This document shows positions 47,398 through 60,000 of a stretch of 64,000 bases of DNA, one piece after another. Under the pieces are notes generated by a model that was not told the origin of the DNA, did not search any database, and saw only the letters and a program-made list of their open reading frames with translations. The stretch spans positions 8,577,385 to 8,641,384 of the forward strand of contig JASFXZ010000010.1 in NCBI GenBank assembly GCA_032209605.1, in the 5' to 3' direction. Position 1 is the first letter of the stretch, and each line of letters starts with the position of its first letter. The translations under genes and the position numbers were made by a program. Source of the DNA: Mactromeris polynyma (lineage: Eukaryota > Mollusca > Bivalvia > Venerida > Mactridae).

Positions 47398-47592
47398 AGT
47401 TTTCTCCCTTCATCCCTTCAAGAGTTATCTCCCTTCATCCCTTCAATAGTTATCTCCTTTATCCATTCAAGAGTTATCTCTCTTTATCCAGTCAATATTT
47501 ATCTCCCTTTATCCATTCAAGAGTTACCTCCCTTTATCCCTTCAAGAGTTAACTTCCTTCATCCCTTCAAGAGTTATCTCCCTTTATCCCTT
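47398..47592 (+). repeat. 25-bp minisatellite
   Basis: About eight units of atcccttcaagagttatctc plus ccttt/ccttc, with few differences. Unrelated to the CNBD2 tail repeat apart from a ctccct core. Confidence 0.85.
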
Positions 47593-47616
47593 CTATGGTA
47601 TCTAGTTCCTGTACTC

Positions 47617-47958
47617 TTCGACAATTCCCATTGTAATTAATGTATTTTCATATTTGTATCACATGCAATAAATTGAAAATGTTTTTTGACACAGCAATAA
47701 TTTTCTGTAGAAGTATTTACAAATTTGTACTGAAACAAATTATCTCATTTTTGTATCAATCAGTTACACGTACAAATGTTGGTTTGGGATGATGGTCGAT
47801 TGATGCTGAGATGTGCAAATTGTTTATTCTTTACTATCTATCACAGAGGTGAGATGAATCATTTTACTTCATGGTCATACATGCTTATTTGAAATTCTGC
47901 ATGAAAAAGTAATGAAATTCAAAATATTCAAGCGTGAAGAAAAGTTTGGATGGCAGTG
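47617..47958. mobile_element. Tc1/mariner-like MITE, truncated copy
   Basis: Matches 45325-45690 through tttctgtagaagtatttaca and ends in tttggatggcagtg next to TA. The left inverted repeat is missing, replaced close to the 25-bp minisatellite end. Confidence 0.8.
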
Positions 47959-49434
47959 TATATACATATACTTTAGAAGGGTTAAAAAGAAAGAACTCTT
48001 TGGAAGAAGGTAGAGAACTCGTGACAATCTCCTGTGGTTGAATGTTTGAAGACCTGTTTATGCTAGTCGTTAATCCAGGGGCACTGGTTAGGTGAACTGA
48101 CCGCTTTAGCCAACAGGCCCCATGTTCATATATGTATAAAGATTTAGCTTTGAATAAAAAAAATTACAAAGTTTGAAAGTTCCCATGTTTGATCTTGATC
48201 CTTATCCTGAAAATTGATTCTTTGTGAACACGGGGCTTGAATACTGTTGGAAAACGACGTAAAGCTAAAACTAAACCTACTAGATCGTTAACATTTATAG
48301 AGACGTTTTCATGTTGTGTTAAAAAGTGCGATATAGCTTGGGCCTTATTTTTTAAACATTTAATATTTTTTATATATATGTATTAATTTTTATCAACTAC
48401 ATTCGGTCGTTTTCTTTTTAAATTTAGCATTTTAAGACTAAACAGATAATGGATAAACTACGTTGTATTTTAAACCTTTAACCTTTAACGCTAGTACCCT
48501 ACTGTTAAAACAGGTCAATTTGGAATTTAAAAAATCTGAAATTGCTTCTGGAAAGTGCATAAAAAGATATAAAAAGTATATAAAAAATAGTTTTTACAAC
48601 TAATATGTCGGTCTGGTCTAAACTTTCTAATAGAAAACTCTGCGAAATCCAATTTCAGCATTATGTCGCTATTTATTCCATCAAAATAGAGAGCAGAAGT
48701 TAATTATCGCTGATATTAAATCATCTTAGATAGATTAGAGACATTTTGATGCATGGACCTGATTTATTAACTCAACAGCGAGTTTAATAAACTCGGGCCA
48801 CTTAATGGATTGTCCACCGTGTGTAACCGTGCACCAAGAAGAAACGTCGCGCTACAATTACACTTCCGCTACATCAACAGTAATCGATGCGCATCATCCA
48901 CTCTTTCAGTCTTATATAATAGCAATTCAATATACATGGTCATTATCTGCGTCACCTGTTGGGAGAGAAATGCATTTCGACAGGGAGTATAAATCAAGCC
49001 GAAGTAAGGTATTTTTTCTAAATGTCCACTTTTGACATATGAATTTTGTAAACGGAATTTGGTATAGAAAAGTACAGCAAACCTCCAAAACAGTCTTTAC
49101 TTGTGCGGTACATTTCGATACAAAGACTATACACTCGAAACGTAGTCAAATGTATCCATACGCGTTTCTAATATTGTAAAACCTCACTTAAAGACCACCT
49201 AAAAATTGAGATCAATTCATTACTAAAACGGTATTTGTATGGAACTTTTTTCCATATTGCAACTCAATAATCAGAAAACTTCACAACTGGGACCAACTTT
49301 CTATATAGCCAATGATGGTATTATCTGTGATTTCAATGCTATTAAATTAGATTACCTAATGTATATTGACAATTAATGTTCAAAATTACTAGCCGGTTTG
49401 TTTCGTTGACAATAGTTCTTTCCCTCAGAGGTAG

Positions 49435-49555
49435 AGGACATGCGACTTCTGCAGTCAAATTATCACGGACAAATATAACCTCATCCGGGGTTCGAATCTG
49501 GGACTTACATTTTTCAGTCTAGTGCTCTACCGATTGAGCTATCCAGGCAGGAAGT
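49435..49555 (-). repeat. tRNA-like SINE head, minus strand
   Basis: On the minus strand, tagctcaatcggtagagcac (A box) is followed by cagattcgaaccccgg (imperfect B box). The ends do not pair, so SINE or tRNA relic. Confidence 0.5.
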
Positions 49556-49639
49556 TACCCGTAGCTTTCGGGGGAGAACAGTTTTAGTATACTAGTTGGT
49601 AACACAGAAACACGTGTTAGGCAAGCTGAAATCCAAACA

Positions 49640-49990
49640 TTACAGAAACACTGATGAAACAAGAAATATCTTGAAAAATGATTGTCGGCGCAATTTGAAG
49701 GTTTATATTTGTTTTGCAACATAACAAAAGCCGAGATGTTACGATTGCTGGTCACTCCAGATCCAAAATAGATTTTGGTATATTCACCGAAATTCAGTTG
49801 ATTTCGCTAAGGTAACGTACCCTTTATCGAAAACCATATACATATATACCATATAGGCATGAAACCAATCCGCGTCAAGGTTACAAACGTTGTTCGGTTG
49901 AAGAGAAATTGCCTTAGTGGTCAACGTAAGATTTGATTGGTTTACACAACACTGATCAATATGCTAAAAGCAAAGCTATGTTAGTACGGC
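49640..49990 (+). repeat. Interspersed repeat family G, copy 3
   Basis: Contains caagaaatatcttgaaaaat, gatgttacgattgctggtca, ccaatccgcgtcaaggttac and gattggtttacacaacactg. It has a small tatacatatata insert near 49845. Confidence 0.65.
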
Positions 49991-50949
49991 TGCACCGAAA
50001 AATTTCCAATACAGCTGGTGCTACAATGTTCCGTTAAAATGGTATGTGTGACACAGTGGAATTATATCTGCGAAACTGTCTACAAAAAGACGAGGTGAAG
50101 AAATTGCTAGAATTGATTTGCTGTGATATAGAGAAACAAATCTGGCAAACAGCTGTTTAAACCAATGTTCAGCGGGACAAATTGCGTAAACTTAAATCTA
50201 ATAAGGGACAAAACATAGGGAGGGGAATACGGCTGAAGTAAACGCTATTATCTAATTATAGACAATTATAAAGCGACCTCTTATGTTGATTGGAGAGCAG
50301 TCTAGTTCAAATTATTTCTGAGAATAATCAGAACGTTTTTTCTTCCCTTTATGTGAACTTTCCAATATGATTATTTTATCTATCCGATGACTTATGATTA
50401 ATTAATTATATAAAGCGAAACATTTTCTTCTGTCTTCTCATATAACAAAGCAGGATTGTTTTGTTTCTCAGACGTGTATCCAGGACGTCGTCTGCAAAAA
50501 AATAAAATAATAAGCCACGGTTATCTTTATTTCCTTACATTGCTGATATGTAAAATAAAAGTGACAGACAAATAGAATACGTTATTATATACATGGGAAC
50601 GCATCATTTGACTCCTAAATTTAAAAAAAGATAAGCCCTTAACCCCTTATCACCAGGAGAGGTAGGCACCTTTTATGCCTACCGTCACTTTAAATACATT
50701 TGGATTTGCTACGATGCTCATATCCGGCATACAATGAAAATGCTACATTTGAAAAAAAAATCCATCTCAATTCGGCAGAAGCGAACTACCTTGGAGGTCA
50801 ATAGATTAATTGTTAACCTTAGAATCGAATCATTCGGCTAGTTCGACTGTAAACCAAGTTATTACAACTTATATTAATTACTCAGTGACTGCTCCCTTGG
50901 TAACCAATCTGGTTTCGTGCATAATTCAGGATTTGTGAGGTTCGTCCTC

Positions 50950-51016
50950 GCCCATGCGGGATTCGAACCCACGACCCTTGAGTCGAGAGTTAAGCGCTCT
51001 ACTCCTCGACCTGTGT
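50950..51016 (-). repeat. tRNA-like SINE head, minus strand
   Basis: Minus strand: gaggagtagagcgcttaact then gtcgtgggttcgaatcccgc. No acceptor pairing. The frames across it on the plus strand (GFEPTT-like) are a common translation of such tRNA relics. Confidence 0.5.
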
Positions 51017-51168
51017 GCCTTCAAATGTATGTATGCACTTCATCACAATCAGTCTTCGTTTTTAATACGAAATGGAAAGTGGGTTCTCGACTCGACTAAG
51101 CCTCGCTTTGTTCCAATTGGTCCATCAAATTGGTCAATCAATTCACCATTCGAAATATTCAACAATCA

Positions 51169-51252
51169 CAGTCGGACCTCGTTTATTCAATAACCTTTTA
51201 TCCGAATACTTGGTATGATCCGAAATTTATCGAATGAACGAGGTCAAACTAT
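51169..51252. mobile_element. Pogo-like MITE (family C), internally deleted
   Basis: cagtcggacctcgtttattc joined after about 50 bp to gaatgaacgaggtcaaact; the middle of the 180-bp element is gone. Confidence 0.7.
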
Positions 51253-51956
51253 ATAATATTATCATTTCTTTTTATGTTATAAGAGCTTGCTAACAACGTA
51301 ACCCATTTTGAGCAACGACGTCTCTTCAACCAGGAAAATGTGCGTCTTCCAAATGGTGTTGGCAAGCAGAAGTTGCACTGTATCATTTCACAAACTACAA
51401 GCATATAAAGCATTCTGATCAGCGTATGAATCAAATTCTTGGTCAGCGTTGAGAACAAAATTCAGATTATGATGATAATTGGACAGGATAATTTTTGAGT
51501 TCATTCACCACTAAAGTTTAAACATTTCGCAGTAATTTTCTCTAAATGCTCGAGGAGGGAAATAAACTGTGTAGTTATTACAAATCTTGATCATCCGTCA
51601 TCATTTTACCAACAAACTGCGTGCGAAAGTGTATAGGCGTGAGAGATTTTGTGTTTTGTAAAGAATTTAACAGAACCGAACCGAACAGATGATATATTTT
51701 TTGTAGTTTGTCGTCTCTCAAAACAGATATGAAGTAAGATATACTGGTCGAAAGAGCTAACCCGCTATATTAGTTTTTAAGAATCTTTAAGTGGACTGAA
51801 ACGATTAATTTGATTTTGTCTGGTTTGCATCGATATTTTTCTACAGTTCAATTCATTTAAATCATGAATTTTAGTGCTTTCAAAATGATATCCACTAGTT
51901 TTTCAGAAACTATGTGGATTAGTTCTGACGGGTCAGCACTTTCTACGACTATACAC

Positions 51957-52278
51957 AGTTTCCACATCTACAATATTTACCTTCTTTGTTCTTAACTGTC
52001 GGCCAATTTGATAGGCAAAACTGATAAGAGCTTATAGGAGTTATTTCCAAATATGTGATAATTGAGAAAATACCAAGAGAATGTGCATGTGACAACCACT
52101 TTTTCTTCAACTTACTGAGCCAAACGCCCACATGAGCATAATGAATTAAATATGTTTTATAAATCGGATTAGTTTTATATTATCGTTTACATTATATTCT
52201 CCATAAACTTTAAGGAAATTTGCCTATCAAAATGGCCGCCAATTCAGAACAAGGGAGGTAAATATTGTAGATGTGAGA
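51957..52278. mobile_element. Family E inverted-repeat element, copy 2
   Basis: About 320 bp. Left end cacatctacaatatttacct, right end ggtaaatattgtagatgtga. The arms extend for 50-60 bp and the interior includes gacaaccactttttcttcaa. Confidence 0.8.
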
Positions 52279-53658
52279 ATTATGTATTTATAAGATCCAA
52301 GTAGACAGTGCACAGTATGCGGTATCGACTGAGGCCGTAAGCTGGAACATTGGTAAAGCAATGATCTTGCCTCACGATGCCACGGTTTCTCTCAAGAAAA
52401 GGACTCCGTAGAAATTCACCTAAGAAAGTCCATGCTTATACAGTCGGATCTCGTTCTATCCAGTACATCGGGTCCGACATTTCATTTCGAATAAAACATG
52501 GATTCGAATAGCTCATGTCAAAACTCTGCTACTTGGGATTGATCGGCAGTCTTCGTTTGGACAACACATTGCTAGATGCATTAATTGATGTAAACTTGGT
52601 TCATTAGTAAAAAAGTGTATTAGAATAGGAGCACTTATCTTTTCTTTTTTTTGGTTTAGTCTGTTTTTTTAAACATACATACATAACATATAAGAGATAA
52701 AGCGTATACATGTACATATAAATGCATAATAAACGTGGCAGTTTTTTAAAGCTATACTACATTGTAGGTATTTCTATATCTATTATATTGCTAGTTGATA
52801 TATTCAAACACAGTAAAAAAATGTGGAATGTGACGATAAGACAAAAAGGTTTGTATGTAGAAAAGATAGAACCAGACACATCTTTGATATACATGTAATC
52901 TAGTCTAGTATACTATTACAGTACGAAAGCGAAAATAGACTAGATCATTTCGATGTGTGGTTAAAACAGTTGTTGAACAATCAACGAGGAATGCTTACAG
53001 TATAAGCATTGAATAATTAAGAAAATGGTCGTTATATTTAGTTTTTGATTAGATTAAAGGCAGGTGTTTGTTAAAGATTGTTAAAAAACGATCATTGACA
53101 AGCACTTATCTTTAGAAATTACTTTCAAGAAACTCACAATCAAGACAGGAAGTCCATGTGGTTGAGCGGCAGAGCATCTGGCTGAAGGGCCCAGGATCAT
53201 AGCGGATACTTACACTCTCCACTAAAATCACAAACTTTACTCTTATTAGTATGATATCGAAAATTCGAGTGTTGAATGCATGAACATGTCATATGATAGC
53301 TGAATGTTCTTTTTTGTCCATTCTCTTTTGATAGTTTATGGTAATTGTTAGATATAGAAATAATTATTGGGTTTGAGTGCAAACACTCCATACTCCATCT
53401 TAATAATGATTCCCAGATCTCGTATGACACCAAACTCCGCCAGTTATAAAATAGGCTACTTTAAACTAACAAACGAGACAAAGGAATCATAAAAAAGATT
53501 TTGAACAGTTTAAATCTGAACTTGAAAACTTTAGCACATCGTTATTCAAAGCAGTGCGCTTTTAGTTTCGTAGCACAGTTGATAAAATATTCAACATGTT
53601 TTGATGTATCTGCATCTTGGGAACTGAGCTATGTCGACAAATGAGCATAATGCTTTCT

Positions 53659-53716
<58 letters not shown>
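53659..53716. repeat. Compound microsatellite C(n)-(TC)n-(AC)n
   Basis: A short C run, about 16 TC/CT units and 8 AC units in succession. Confidence 0.95.
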
Positions 53717-54081
53717 TGTTTCTTCCGTATTGTATTTTTCACGACGCGCACACAGATTTAATGAAAGGGGGAGACTAACATTTTGTCTGTCAATCTACAG
53801 GACCATTCAGGAGTGAGTTGCGCACAAAAAGTTTATGTAGTTAAACACAACACACTTTGATTTAGTTGAGTTACAAATACGTCGGACTTTTATAACGTTT
53901 AACATACATTCGTGCAAAATAACTATTGGGATATTTATAGAATGGAAAAAAAGTTTTCTAATGGTGCAAATTAAGATGAATTCGCGATAACAACTTAGAC
54001 AGGATGAAGAATTGAGTTTATTTTTTATTCAATTTATTTAGATCTAGATTATTTATTTTTAAGTTTGATTAAACGCAAAAT

Positions 54082-57000
54082 ATGGATTGCGCATCACGTG
54101 ATGATGTTAAAACGGCGAATCCGGAAACCAGAGACATTGGAACCAATTCGGAGTTTGGGTATAACAGCCAGAGAACACCGTTAGCGAAACCCACAACGAC
54201 CCAAGATGTACCGAAGACGTTGGAAACTAGGCTGACATCGGCGGAGCCTGCACCGCAAAGGGATCTTTGGAATGGGAAAATTGAATTCGTATTGTCCTGT
54301 GTTGGGCAATGTATAGGATTGGGCAATGTAACCCGGTTTCCGTACCTATGTTACAAGAACGGCGGAGGTGAGACATTGTTGTAAATTGTTTTTGGTTGAT
54401 GCCATTATAATTAATTTGCAACCGTTTTAAAAGATAAAGTACCGATGTAGAGACGTTGCATATTTCGCGAATTCAAGAACGTTGAGAAAATATTTGCTAG
54501 AATAATTTGCCTCGTTCACAGAAGAACATGTTTATATACAGTCGGACACTCATTTATCCGAATACATGGCATAATCCGAAATACATATCAGGTCCCGGTT
54601 TTTCATCTTAGGCACATCAAATTGAATTGGGCAATTCGGACTTGATGATTTCGAATGAACGAGGGTCGTCTGTACTCTACTATGAAACAATAAAGACATT
54701 AATTTCAGAGTTTCTGTCATAGCATTGCAATTTTCTTGACTCGCTATTTTATACGCTTAATCAATATTTTGTTCTTAAATTTCTGCAAATAATGATTTTA
54801 TTTTTATCACGAAAATTGATATCAATGTCTTCCTATCGGTCTTTAAGAAAATTAAAAAAATTAACGTGACAAAGTAACTTGTTCATTGATGATATAATAG
54901 GTTAAGGCTTTTATGAATTTCAAATTCGATTACTAGCAAATATGGTACTGATGTTTGACAATGAGATGGGGTCGTTGATCGTGCGTCCGTTAATTTAAAT
55001 GTTTTCTGTGCGTGAATCTCTCCTGAACAACTCATTCCGGGAGTCGCAAAGTTTGGTTGTTGTAAATTCTGTATACAGTGAAGCACGCTTATAACGAATG
55101 TCTGGGGACCGGGAGATTTACTTCGTTATATCCAAACTTTCTTATGTATCAAATTCCGTTATAACATCCTGTTTTCACGCCCAGACCAATCGAAATTGTG
55201 AATTACGTTATACCCGAGCACGTTTGCGTTAAAATATGCCTTTTGGGATCCAAAAATTACGCTATATCCAAATTCATTATAACCGTGTAGTTATACAATG
55301 AAATATAGAAGAACTTGAAATGGGTATAGAAATTACTTCGTACAATCCGATTTTTCGTTATAACCGAGTACGTTATATATAAGCGTGTTCCACTGTACTG
55401 GAAAAAATAAAACGTATGTTGAAGTGAGGTTGCTGCTCTGAAGAGGGCCGCACTGGAGAGGTGATACGGTACCATCAAACGTTTTGTTACAAAATAAAAA
55501 TGCATACAATAGTTTCTTTATAACACTGATGAAATTTCAATGAATTATTAATAGTCATATCTTGAATATATATTTATATAGTGCCCACAAAGCCAGCAGT
55601 GTTATTTATCATTGTGTCCTACTGAGAATGTTGTTGTATAGTGCTTGCTCGTTTAAAGCCTGACTTCAGCAGTTAATCAGTTAGTTGACCTTTGGAAGTG
55701 TGGAATAATATTTTATAACGTAAATGAATCGAGCTGTCAGAGTTTCAGAAAAAAATATGTCTATAAGGACAACTAAAAAAGTGATAGTTTAAGTTCTCTG
55801 AGCGAACCCCACCAACATTAGACTAGCTAAACTTGCTAGGATCTACCATTTGGACTGTTCGAGTCTTTCCAATGAATTTCTTGAAAAGACAATAAATATA
55901 AACGCCTAACTGACCCACTAAAGTGGAAATGTGTTGCAGTTAACTAACAGTTTTTCAGAAAGGCCTAACTTTGCGATTATATCGCTAAGCTATCATGTAG
56001 TGGGTTATTTACTAAGCTATTAAACCAGGTCGATTTAGCCTAGTTCTTGGAAAGTGCGATATTCATGACTGGTTTGCATGCTCATTTCAGAATGGAATAC
56101 TACACAGACATATCTTAAGCATTATTTTCTAGAGAAAAAAAGTATATTTTTTTGCAATGTACATCAAACCACGTTATTTTCAGTAGATTACTTGCATATA
56201 ATTATATGTAATACTCTTTCAGGCATTCACTCAATTTGTCTTCTGTAATCTTTACAGTAAAAAAACACTTAAAGACCACCTCAATAATAAGACCACCTCA
56301 AATTAGGAACACAATATAGGAAGTCCATTTTCACTATTTTGCTCTTCGTTCAACCTCAATATTAAGACCACCTCAATAATAAGACCAGTTTTCAAGGTTC
56401 CAAAGGGTGGTCGCATTATTGAGGTATTACTGTAATTGTATGATTACAATACAACACAACTTCATTCACAGCAATAACCTTTAGGAGAGGCACATTATAG
56501 CTGTTATTGAGAGGTGAGTGTTCAATAGAGGTTAAATTGATAGTAAAGTCGTAATACAGGTCTGGAGAAATGTTTTTGAAGCAGGAAAAAATGATTATTT
56601 GTTGAAGAGAGATTGTTTCTCAAGAGAGAACCAGTTTGAAGAAGTTACACGTAAAGCCCATTTTGGGGAAAGAGAGACATTTCTAAGCTTATTTTTAAAA
56701 TGTTTATTCCCGAATTCATTTTCAGACATATACTTATATATATCAAATAATATGTTTACATCCGTATATTTTTTTTTAATAAACTGCAGTCGGACCTCGT
56801 TTAATCGACAAACTTTTATCGCGAATTCAAGAAATTGAGAAAATATCATCCAAAACAATTTGTCTCGTTCACAGAAGAACATGATCATAAACAGTCGGAC
56901 CTCGTTTATTCGACGATCTTTTATCCGAATACATGGTATAATCCGAAATAAATATCAGGTGCTGATGCATCTTCTTATGCACGTCGAATATAAATGGTCT

Positions 57001-60000
57001 GTTGGAAACCATGTATAATTCGAAATAAAATTTAGGACCTGATGAATTCGAATGAACGAGGTTCGACTGTATATTGAAATCGAACGGAAATGTTTTGAAG
57101 TTAACACTTATATTTGTGTCTTAGAAAAATGACGCAAATGTAATAAACATAATGGTTAGTCAAATCAAATCAGCTTACATGCTCTCGGAAAGCTTTCTCA
57201 AATTTCTGGCGAGCGGTGACTGTATAAACATTAATGACGATATATAAGGAAAGGTTTTATAAAAAATTATATCGTATTAAGTCGTAAAATGGCCTATGAT
57301 TTCCCTGGTAAATTATGTATAATTAGCTAGTACAGATGTACTTATTGTTGAATAATCTCTGATATAAAACTGCGCTTCCTGTTTCCCGGTTTTGGGATAT
57401 TTCTAGCTTAAGATGATAGTATTAAATTAGCAGTTGGTTGATAACTCGGATCATTGCTTTGACAAAAGAGTTATGGCATATATAATGTATGTCATTTATT
57501 CACATACCTTGTTACTGTATTAAGTGTAAAGTTCGAAACGTGGAATTTCGCAAAATCAAGAAAGTCGTGAAAATATCAGCCAACGTCAAACTTTGGTGTA
57601 TATGTACATACCAGACTGTTCATTGTAACGATACTCATTTCGGTGATTTGCAAACTTTTCCGCTAGCAGAACGTCTTAAATCGCCAATTCGCGAACGTCT
57701 TGTCTCGGACATGTCTGAAATCGTCATTTCACAAACATTATTCTCGCGAAAATATCCACTATATAAATACAGTATTTGATTTGACACGTTTCAGAAACCA
57801 TTGGTGATGACGAACGGTAGTAGATGTTTCACCTTTCACATACGCCTCGCCCGGACACCATCACACTTACATTGGCAGCCGCGTGTTCAACCTACTTAAT
57901 CGCTTTTATTCTATAAAATAAAAATGTAGCTTAATACACCTACTATGTATTTTATGATTTGCCTATTCCGATCTTTCGTTTCAGGAGCGTTTTTGCTGCC
58001 ATACCTACTGACCATGTTATTTGCTGGTATTCCCATGTACTTTATGGAGCTCGCCCTTGGTCAGTGGCTCAGTATTGGTGGCATCGGTGTGTGGAAAATA
58101 TCACCAGCATTCAAAGGTATCACTTAGGTCACCAGGCATATTTCTTCAGATTACAAGTTAAACCAGAGAGTTCGCATTTTTTTCGGCCGAATTACACTAT
58201 ATTCAATGTGAATATGTGTGGTAAAATATAAATGCAAATTCCCCCGCCCAAATATTTAAAAAAATCAAATATTTTTTGATAAATCAAAACGTTACTAATT
58301 ACAGTTTGTTATTCCACCTGTTTTAAGATCATTTGAAAAATAAAAAAGTTATAGCCAAAAATGTCAACTGCTCCCTCTATATTCTATAGTGTCGACTGAA
58401 GCCATTTTGAGCGCTTTCGCGCTTATCGGAAAAGCGAAAATGTTGTACATGTATGCTAATGAGTTGTTAGCGACACCGTTACCAACAACGTTAGATCGAT
58501 TATTATATTCTAGATTTTTCGACATTACATATTCCGTCACACCCGAAAAATACTTTCGTACTGCTGAGCCGTTTTCACATTCAGAGCTCGTCAAACATTC
58601 CCAGATTGTCATTTTTAAGTCATCTGAAATAGTTATTTTAATGTGAAAGTAGATTTTTTATAGCTCCTATACTGTAATACAGAAAATGAAATAGTTCGTA
58701 ACTTTTATACACTTTCAGATTTTCGTCAAACACTTTTCGGGGAAAATACTTTACAAATATAAACACGATATTCTCTGGAACTTATATTTGGTATACCTTT
58801 AAAAAACTCGTACAGTAGTCTTGAAGAAACAGCGAGTAAATGTCTGAAGATGTTCTATTAAACTAACAGTAATGACCAAAGTTTTCCGAATGTATCTCGG
58901 GAGTGTTTATATTCCCGTCTGTTCGTTCATTTCCGTTTACTTCCAGGCGTTGGGTATGCGGCTGCGGTCATGGCGGCGTGGCTGAACATTTTCTACATTG
59001 TCATATTGGCATGGGGACTATTTTATTTATTCTCATCATTTACCAGTACTTTACCTTGGTCGGAATGTGACCACTGGTGGAATACCAACACGTGTATGTC
59101 AGCATATGACAGGGATCATATTGCATACCGATGTTCTAACAAAACATACACATTTGAGGTAAATATTATGGTGGCATATTTCTGCCACCAGTTTACTACT
59201 TAATTAACTAGATAAATATGTGGTTAACTAGATAAGTATCGTGATAAATGTTCATATCAGATAAATATCTTAACACGAACAATTGTCTGATAGTGCCCAC
59301 AGTTGCCACCACTTACTTAGTTAATTAAGTAGAAAATTAAGCAGAAATATGCCACCATAAAGTATGGATGTAAACTGAAGCTATACGTACAGTATAACAT
59401 CAGTTATTAAATACCACCTCGAAACCATGCAGATCGTTCGTATTGCATCTTCTTTGCTGCTTTTTTAGACCAGCTTGTCACAAACTACGATCTGTCTGCT
59501 GAAAACAGAAATAAGACAACAACAAAACTGAAAACATACTGAAATGTATTTGTTAATGCCCGATACATGCAACTGTTACCTATATTGTCAAAAATAAAAG
59601 ATATCACTACGTTCAATTTAATATCCGTATTATTCTACATGATCAAATAACATTTGATAATTTTTCTTCGACACATCCTCTCGATTTTTAGTATTTTATA
59701 ACAATTTACTTCACACATAATAATAATAATAATAATATTAATAATACAATTTTGCTTCTTCCCATTTCCCATGTTACGGCATACAACAGTCAATAATTTA
59801 TTTTTACCTCATTGTTCCTAATTTTTGGTTAATTTCAATATAAAATTAATTTCACTGATTAGATATTCAAGGATATTATGTACAATTGCAGGTCGAAAAG
59901 GTGGACTATCCGAATATATCTCAAATTCATGGAAACATTTCCGAGTTTACATGTAAACAACATTATGATGCAAACAAATATTCGACGCCTGTGAGAGAAT

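Larger units (their letters stand above)
46177..54081. other. Intergenic region between CNBD2 and the SLC6 gene
   Basis: About 7.9 kb with no supported gene. It holds a TTATTG-rich microsatellite, a 25-bp minisatellite, Tc1-like, pogo-like and family E elements, two tRNA-like SINE heads and a (TC)n(AC)n tract, listed separately. A poly(A) signal for CNBD2 is not unique: several AATAAA-like words follow the stop (for example gtgaaataaaaa near 46207). Confidence 0.6.
54368..57984. other. SLC6 intron 1, transposon-rich, no gene
   Basis: 3.6 kb holding two pogo-like elements, one CAGTG..ACACGCTTATA element, one family B copy and family D fragments. A stretch of about 70 bp (cgcgaattcaagaa...cagaagaacatg) precedes both pogo-like copies (54467-54536 and 56817-56883). 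The 96-codon frame at 57489-57779 is not supported as coding. Confidence 0.6.

Noticed and set aside
47398..47592. Possible CRISPR-like array
   Set aside because: Direct tandem repeat without unique spacers, in a eukaryotic genome.
53161..53215. tRNA-like gtggttgagcggcagagc
   Set aside because: Only an A-box-like stretch; no B box at the right distance.
57489..57779. 96-codon frame as an extra SLC6 exon
   Set aside because: No SLC6 pattern; exon 1 (ending in the KNGGG motif) joins in phase to the exon at 57985, as in all family members.
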